A stretch of DNA of 10,023 bases from an uncultured Clostridiaceae bacterium (GTDB lineage: Bacteria > Bacillota > Clostridia > Lachnospirales > Lachnospiraceae), in assembly GCA_947175375.1 (NCBI GenBank), contig CAMWMT010000054.1, positions 1 to 10,023 of the forward strand, given 5' to 3'. The notes beneath the pieces are model-generated. The model was not told where the DNA came from and made no database searches. It saw only the letters and a list, made by a program, of their open reading frames with translations. Below are positions 6,140 through 10,023 of the stretch, in pieces. The position numbers were made by a program, and so were the translations under genes. The first letter of the stretch is position 1; each line of letters begins with the position of its first letter.

Positions 6140-6976
6140 ATGATAAAAGTAATTTTGTTGGACATTGACGGCACATTGACGAATGATGAGAAGGTCATCA
6201 CGCCCCGTACCAGGCAGGCGCTTCTTGCGGCACAGGATAACGGCGTGCGACTTGCTCTTGCCAGCGGACGGCCCGGACAGGGTCTGTACAAATGGGCAAA
6301 GGAGCTTGCCATGGATTCCCACCATGGTATCTTCGTCTGTTATAACGGCGCATGTGTGACTGACTGTCAAAGCGGGGAAATCCTGTTCAACCAATGTCTA
6401 AGCGTATCGGATGCGAAAGCGGTGCTGCGCCACCTGCAGGGCTTTGCCGTCACGCCGATTATCGCACGCGGCGAGTACATGCACACGACTGACGTATTCG
6501 GCTGCACGATTGATTACAAAGGCGGGCCATTTAATGTTGTTGAATACGAATCACGTGGCAATAATTACATTCTCTGCGAGCACAAAGACCTTTCAGAATG
6601 GGTAGAGTTTCCAATCGAAAAGATCTTGACGGCAGCAGCCCCCAAATACCTGCAGGCTCATTATAAAGAAATGCGTGCTCCATTTACCGACCGGCTGACC
6701 TGTATGTTTACCGGCGATTTTTATTTCGAATATACGGCGCAGGGTGTTGACAAGGCAAAGGCGATCGATGCTGCTTTCACAAAACTTGGCATCACAAAAG
6801 ATGAAATGATCTCTTTCGGCGACGCAGAAAACGATCTTGGAATGCTGAAATATGTCGGCTGTGGCGTAGCTATGGGCAATGCATCTGATGCGGTGAAAGC
6901 TGCTTCCGACGAAGTGACCTCTGATAACAATCACGATGGTATTGCTGAATCACTGGAAAAACATGGTATCATTTAA
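6140..6976 (+). CDS. Cof-type HAD-IIB family hydrolase (sugar phosphate / FMN phosphatase-like)
   Basis: A 278-residue cytosolic phosphatase of the haloacid dehalogenase superfamily, class IIB (Cof/YwpJ-like), which typically dephosphorylates sugar phosphates, FMN or pyridoxal phosphate. All four motifs are present: D8-I-D10-G-T (nucleophile and acid/base), S42 in LASGRP, K205 in GVDKAKAI, and GDAENDLGML from 227, with D228 and D232 for magnesium. The cap domain lies between about 85 and 195. The frame stays open back to 6050, but the ATG at 6140 is chosen because GGAG at 6129-6132 sits 7 bases before it and because MIKVILLDIDGT is the normal start of this family. It is a single-gene unit with an imperfect hairpin 33 bases after the stop. 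The physiological substrate cannot be told from the sequence. Confidence 0.93.
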   Translation: MIKVILLDIDGTLTNDEKVITPRTRQALLAAQDNGVRLALASGRPGQGLYKWAKELAMDSHHGIFVCYNGACVTDCQSGEILFNQCLSVSDAKAVLRHLQGFAVTPIIARGEYMHTTDVFGCTIDYKGGPFNVVEYESRGNNYILCEHKDLSEWVEFPIEKILTAAAPKYLQAHYKEMRAPFTDRLTCMFTGDFYFEYTAQGVDKAKAIDAAFTKLGITKDEMISFGDAENDLGMLKYVGCGVAMGNASDAVKAASDEVTSDNNHDGIAESLEKHGII

Positions 6977-7008
6977 AGACGCCTGGTAATATCTGTTGGG
7001 CGCACTTA

Positions 7009-7048
7009 GAAGGGGCTGCCGCACGATTTCTCGTATGGCAGCCCCTTC
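7009..7048. terminator. Perfect 12-bp stem hairpin after the HAD gene, terminator-like but lacking a T-run
   Basis: GAAGGGGCTGCC (7009-7020) pairs exactly with GGCAGCCCCTTC (7037-7048); inside the 16-base loop ACGA (7023-7026) and TCGT (7031-7034) can pair again. Neither side has a clear T-run, so it may be a weak terminator for the HAD gene or the arm of a small repeat element. Its right arm contributes the stop codon (7047-7049) of the nuclease remnant next to it. Confidence 0.5.
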
Positions 7049-7127
7049 AGGTAGTAAGTTTTGTATAATAGTCCATCTTTTTGCTGGAAGGCGAGACAAT
7101 CTCAATCACCCAGTCCAGAATTTCATT
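7047..7127 (-). pseudogene. Remnant of a Uma2-family (DUF820) PD-(D/E)XK endonuclease
   Basis: On the minus strand a 26-codon stretch reads NEILDWVIEIVSPSSKKMDY followed by YTKLTT and a stop. DWVIEIVSPSS plus DYYTKL is the diagnostic core of the Uma2/DUF820 nuclease-like family, in which the conserved E of VIEI-SPS belongs to the active site; full proteins are about 180-200 residues. Here a stop (TAA, 7128-7130) precedes the core and homology stops after YTKL at 7056, some 8 bases from the hairpin arm at 7037-7048, where the next conserved part (AGVREYWIVD-like) should begin. Nothing of the rest is seen nearby. I read it as debris of a lost gene whose break lies at or near the hairpin. Confidence 0.65.
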
Positions 7128-7157
7128 TTAGGAGACATGGACTTATGCCGGATTTTA

Positions 7158-7186
7158 TTTACATATTTCCAATATAATGCTAAAAT
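7158..7186 (+). promoter_or_regulatory. Sigma-A-type promoter of the AAA ATPase-nuclease gene
   Basis: TTTACA (7158-7163), 17 bases, TAAAAT (7181-7186) with TGC immediately before the -10 (extended -10). Transcription would begin near 7193, giving a leader of about 50 bases before the ATG at 7246. Confidence 0.65.
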
Positions 7187-7245
7187 AAGACGTAAATCAT
7201 AGAAAATGCGATATAAATGGGTCGTATCTGAAAGGCAGGAAGAGA

Positions 7246-8853
7246 ATGGCCAGATATTTCAACACAGAGGGCTCATGCCAGCCGGATGAACATTATATGG
7301 TAAGGTTGGAAGACAGGCTTGCCCATATAAAAAAGATGCTGGTGAACAGGAGAAAATATTTCGTCATCAACAGAGGACGGCAGTACGGTAAGACTACGAC
7401 GCTGAGAGCCCTGGAAGAATATTTAAAGGAAGATTATATCGTTCTGTCGTTGGATTTCCAGTTAATGGGAACAGAAGACTTTTCGGATGAAGCGGCTTTC
7501 TCGCGCTCTTTTACTGGGGATATCCTGAGGATACTGCAAAATATGGAAGCAGGCGACCGGGAAAGCCTGACGGCACCTTTGCTGAAGATGCAGTCCGGGC
7601 TTCCTGCATACGGATTGAAAGAATTGTTCATGGGCCTGAGCAGCATGTGCGGAGCCGCCCCTCGCCCTGTCATATTGATGATAGACGAAGTGGACAATGC
7701 ATCCAACAACCAAGTGTTCATTGATTTCCTGGCACAACTGCGGGGATATTATCTGAAGCGGGATAAAACGCCGATTTTTCATTCGGTGATCCTGGCGGGG
7801 GTATACAACATCAAAACCCTGAAACTGAAGTTGCGCCCTGAAACAGAACACCAGTATAACAGTCCCTGGAATATTGCCGTAAATCTTAAAATCGATATGA
7901 GTTTTTCCACCCAACAGATTGCGGGAATGCTGGAAGAATATGAGGTAGATTATCATACGGGGATGGACATACAAGCCGTTGCAGAGGAAATCTATGCGTA
8001 TACATCGGGGTATCCGGTGCTGGTGTCATCCATCTGCAAATATATTGACGAGGATATTCCGGATGAAGGAAGCCCTGGAACTCCAGATATTGAAAAACCA
8101 GAAAATGCATGGGAAAAAGAAGCGATTAAGAGAGCCGTGAAGATGATATTGACGGACAGCGCCCCTTTGTTCGAGAGCATGATCAGGCATCTGGACGAGT
8201 ATCCTCTGATGAAGCAGATGTTCCACGCGATGCTGTTTCAGGGAGACGAGTTCTCATACAATCCGGATACAAAAGAAATCAGCCTGGCATGTATGTTTGG
8301 TTACGCGTCTGTTAGGGAGGGAAGGGTGCAGATTGCGAATCGTATTTTCGAGACACGCCTTTACAATTATTTCCTCTCGGAAGAAGAGCTGACAAACGCA
8401 ATCGGAAAACTGGCGAAGCGTGACAAGAGCCATTTTATCCATGATGGGCGTCTGGACATGGATATGGCATTGCATAAATTTGTAGAATATTTCAGCGATA
8501 TATATGGCGACAATGATGACAGGTTCGTAGAAGCCTGGGGACGCAAACTCTTTCTACTGTATCTAAGGCCTATTATCAACGGTGCAGGGAATTATTATAT
8601 CGAAGCGCAGACCAGGGATGCAAGACGCACAGATGTTATTGTGGACTATGCGGGCGAGCAGTTCATCGTGGAACTGAAGATCTGGCATGGAAATGAATAC
8701 AATGAAAGAGGCGAGAGACAGCTTATGGATTATCTGGAATACTACCATAAGGACAAAGGGTATATGCTCAGCTTCAACTTTAATAAAAATAAGAAGACAG
8801 GTATACATGAGATGAAGTTCAGAAACAGGACGATTATAGAGGCAATCGTATAG
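7246..8853 (+). CDS. AAA-like ATPase fused to a C-terminal PD-(D/E)XK nuclease domain
   Basis: A 535-residue two-domain protein. The N-terminal ATPase has a P-loop INRGRQYGKTTT (G44 to T51, with the G-x-x-x-G-K-T spacing seen in this AAA group rather than the classical GxxxxGKT) and Walker B VILMIDEVD at 142-150; AGVYNIKTLK (184-193) is a typical sensor-like segment. The C-terminal domain has Y451-I-E453, D463 in RRTDVIVDY, E476-L-K478 in IVELKIW, and Q492-x3-Y496, together a complete PD-(D/E)XK core with a RecB-like QxxxY. No membrane segment or signal peptide is seen. Such proteins are common in gut anaerobes in many copies and have no established function; defence or mobile-element association is often supposed. 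It has its own promoter and terminator and no evident partner gene. AGGAAGAG just before the ATG at 7246 acts as ribosome binding site. Its C-terminal domain is not the same subtype as the 776-1054 remnant. Confidence 0.85.
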   Translation: MARYFNTEGSCQPDEHYMVRLEDRLAHIKKMLVNRRKYFVINRGRQYGKTTTLRALEEYLKEDYIVLSLDFQLMGTEDFSDEAAFSRSFTGDILRILQNMEAGDRESLTAPLLKMQSGLPAYGLKELFMGLSSMCGAAPRPVILMIDEVDNASNNQVFIDFLAQLRGYYLKRDKTPIFHSVILAGVYNIKTLKLKLRPETEHQYNSPWNIAVNLKIDMSFSTQQIAGMLEEYEVDYHTGMDIQAVAEEIYAYTSGYPVLVSSICKYIDEDIPDEGSPGTPDIEKPENAWEKEAIKRAVKMILTDSAPLFESMIRHLDEYPLMKQMFHAMLFQGDEFSYNPDTKEISLACMFGYASVREGRVQIANRIFETRLYNYFLSEEELTNAIGKLAKRDKSHFIHDGRLDMDMALHKFVEYFSDIYGDNDDRFVEAWGRKLFLLYLRPIINGAGNYYIEAQTRDARRTDVIVDYAGEQFIVELKIWHGNEYNERGERQLMDYLEYYHKDKGYMLSFNFNKNKKTGIHEMKFRNRTIIEAIV

Positions 8854-8861
8854 ACATAACT

Positions 8862-8909
8862 AGAGCTGTTGCCCTGATAAAGTATTAATCTACCAGGGCA
8901 ACAGTTCTT
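8862..8909. terminator. Bidirectional terminator between the AAA ATPase-nuclease and fic genes
   Basis: CTGTTGCCCTG (8866-8876) pairs perfectly with CAGGGCAACAG (8894-8904); with one G-T pair the stem extends to 15 bp (8862-8876 with 8894-8908) around a 17-base AT-rich loop. A TTCTT tract follows on the plus strand. It lies 9 bases after the AAA gene and 28 bases from the end of the convergent fic gene. Confidence 0.75.
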
Positions 8910-8936
8910 CGACATTCCTTGCAGCAAACCGTAATC

Positions 8937-9674
8937 TTATATAAAATACTTGCACTTCTCCAGATAAAACCGCTGCTCCTTCTCGAAAAGCTCATTCAGC
9001 TTCTCCAGTTTCCTTTCTTCTCTATATTCTTTCAGTGCCTCCAAATACTCATTTCTATTAGCATCTTCAATTACAATCGGCACAATTCCATTCTTCAAAC
9101 ATTCTCTGAAAAGAATCAACCTGCCTGTCCTGCCATTACCATCCTGGAATGGATGAATGCTCTCGTATCTCGCATGAAATTCAGCTAATACAAAAATATT
9201 TATAACCTGATCACTATACCAATCCATTAACCGATTCATTTCCTGAGCAACATTTTCTGGTCTTACGGTCTGATACATACCAATCATATTAGGACGCTGT
9301 TTGTAATCTCCGATAGCGTACCCATTGGCACGATCCTCAAATACTCCGGACTTTAATTCATAATGGAACTGTTTTATCAGTTCCTGTGTCAATGGCCCAT
9401 CCAAAGTATCCAACATCTTATTGAACATAAGAAAATGACCATTCATCTCCTCAACGTCTTTTGCTCTGTAGTAATCATCTGATTTGGGCAGAGTTCCATT
9501 GTCAAATAAAGATGCGGTTTGCTCCTCAGTGAGTGTACTGCCTTCAATCTTATTTGAATTATAGGCAAGTAAACGCTGTGTATATGCATAAACACCTGAT
9601 CTGTCAAATCTTTCTCTTTCGATCTTGAATCTCTCCAAAAGAAAATCCAGTAACTCTTTATTTTTCTTATCCAT
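8937..9674 (-). CDS. Fic domain protein, class II (self-inhibited AMP-transferase)
   Basis: A 245-residue Fic protein, predicted to transfer AMP (or another nucleotide moiety) to a hydroxyl on a target protein. The catalytic loop HPFQDGNGRTGR runs from H174 to R185 and matches HPFxDGNGRxxR completely, so the enzyme should be competent. An N-terminal inhibitory helix carries S40-N-K-I-E44-G45, matching (S/T)xxxE(G/N); that places the inhibitor within the same chain, before the Fic core (class II), and means no separate antitoxin is needed. GDYKQRPNMIG (122-132) is the likely beta-hairpin flap that positions the target. The C-terminus is a charged helical segment without a recognisable winged helix. 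Start chosen at 9674: GAGGTG lies 5 bases upstream. It is alone on its strand between convergent and upstream genes. The target is unknown. Confidence 0.93.
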   Translation of the reverse strand: MDKKNKELLDFLLERFKIERERFDRSGVYAYTQRLLAYNSNKIEGSTLTEEQTASLFDNGTLPKSDDYYRAKDVEEMNGHFLMFNKMLDTLDGPLTQELIKQFHYELKSGVFEDRANGYAIGDYKQRPNMIGMYQTVRPENVAQEMNRLMDWYSDQVINIFVLAEFHARYESIHPFQDGNGRTGRLILFRECLKNGIVPIVIEDANRNEYLEALKEYREERKLEKLNELFEKEQRFYLEKCKYFI

Positions 9675-9694
9675 GCTTACACCTCATATATACG

Positions 9695-9723
9695 ATTATA
9701 GCGTCTTCTTCCCAGAACAGCAA
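9695..9723 (-). promoter_or_regulatory. Sigma-A-type promoter of the fic gene
   Basis: On the minus strand TTGCTG (9718-9723) and a perfect TATAAT (9695-9700) are 17 bases apart. Transcription would start near 9688, leaving a leader of only about 14 bases that consists almost entirely of the ribosome binding site GAGGTG (9680-9685). Confidence 0.6.
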
Positions 9724-9769
9724 TAAATACTTCACAAGACTCTCCAGCATAACCGGGGAATCATGCCTT

Positions 9770-10023
9770 TTATTTATCGCATAGCTTCGCACGGTGCATG
9801 ATCAGCTCCCCGGCAATACTGATGGCGATCTCTGCCGGAGTCTCTGCTCCGATATTCAGCCCGATGGGAGAATATACCCGATCATAGATATTATCCGGAT
9901 ATCCAAGCGCTAACAGCCTCTCTTTTGTCACCGCAATCTTTTTTCGGCTCCCAATGCAACCGATATAGGCAAGCGGAAGCTTCAATACCTGAGCAAGCAC
10001 TTCAAAATCCGCCTCATGTCCCC
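9770..10023 (-). CDS. XdhC family protein (molybdenum hydroxylase maturation), C-terminal part
   Basis: Runs off the right edge; 84 codons are visible on the minus strand. The sequence starts GHEADFEVLAQVL and then YIGCIGSRKK, YSPIGLNIGAETPAEIAIS and ELIM, the conserved C-terminal Rossmann-like XdhC_C domain. XdhC-type proteins help insert or sulfurate the molybdenum cofactor of xanthine dehydrogenase and similar hydroxylases; in clostridia related genes also accompany selenium-dependent hydroxylases. YIGCIGSR is the glycine-rich nucleotide-binding-like loop and IGAETPxEIAISI is a family hallmark. The N-terminal part, where the CxxC-type variants would carry it, is outside the window, so I cannot say which subtype this is. 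It ends with TAA at 9770-9772, 95 bases before fic in the same direction; no terminator hairpin is obvious, so read-through into fic is possible. Confidence 0.88.
   Translation of the reverse strand, partial: GHEADFEVLAQVLKLPLAYIGCIGSRKKIAVTKERLLALGYPDNIYDRVYSPIGLNIGAETPAEIAISIAGELIMHRAKLCDK

Noticed and set aside
8919..9188. Plus-strand 89-codon frame over the end of fic
   Set aside because: Antisense to the Fic gene, low-complexity hydrophobic translation, and it begins just after the terminator.
1..10023. CRISPR array, tRNA, rRNA, complete insertion sequence or integrase
   Set aside because: No regularly spaced repeats, tRNA-like cloverleaf, or transposase/integrase frames were found on reading both strands.

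Overview
The window looks like a chromosomal segment of an anaerobic Firmicute, most likely a gut clostridium of the Lachnospiraceae type. The reason is gene content: [FeFe]-hydrogenase maturases (HydE, HydG, HydF) with a TM1266-type companion, an XdhC-family protein, Gram-positive style ribosome binding sites and sigma-A-like promoters. Genus or species cannot be told from the sequence alone.

Left part (1-5527) is the H-cluster maturation region. hydE (minus strand, cut by the left edge) makes part of the dithiomethylamine/diiron precursor. On the plus strand a strong promoter (TTGCCA, 17 bp, TAAAAT) drives a TM1266-family small protein, hydG and hydF, ending at a perfect hairpin terminator. 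hydE is not in this operon: it is separated by a 92-codon remnant of a PD-(D/E)XK nuclease-like gene and by an ADP-ribosylglycohydrolase gene transcribed divergently from the maturation operon. The structural hydrogenase is not in the window.

Middle part (5525-6976) holds two housekeeping-like enzymes: a small VOC/glyoxalase-fold protein (minus) whose end shares the hydF terminator, and a Cof-type HAD phosphatase (plus).

Right part (6977-9769) looks like an accessory patch: a hairpin abutting a 27-codon remnant of a Uma2-family (DUF820) nuclease, an intact 535-residue AAA ATPase fused to a PD-(D/E)XK nuclease domain with its own promoter and terminator, and a solitary class II Fic protein on the opposite strand. 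The window ends in the 3' part of an XdhC-family gene (minus strand), which points to molybdenum-hydroxylase maturation genes further right.

No tRNA, rRNA, CRISPR array or complete insertion sequence was seen. The most noteworthy points are the two nuclease-gene remnants, the ADP-ribosylglycohydrolase sitting inside the hydrogenase maturation region, and repeat structures overlapping the hyd promoter.
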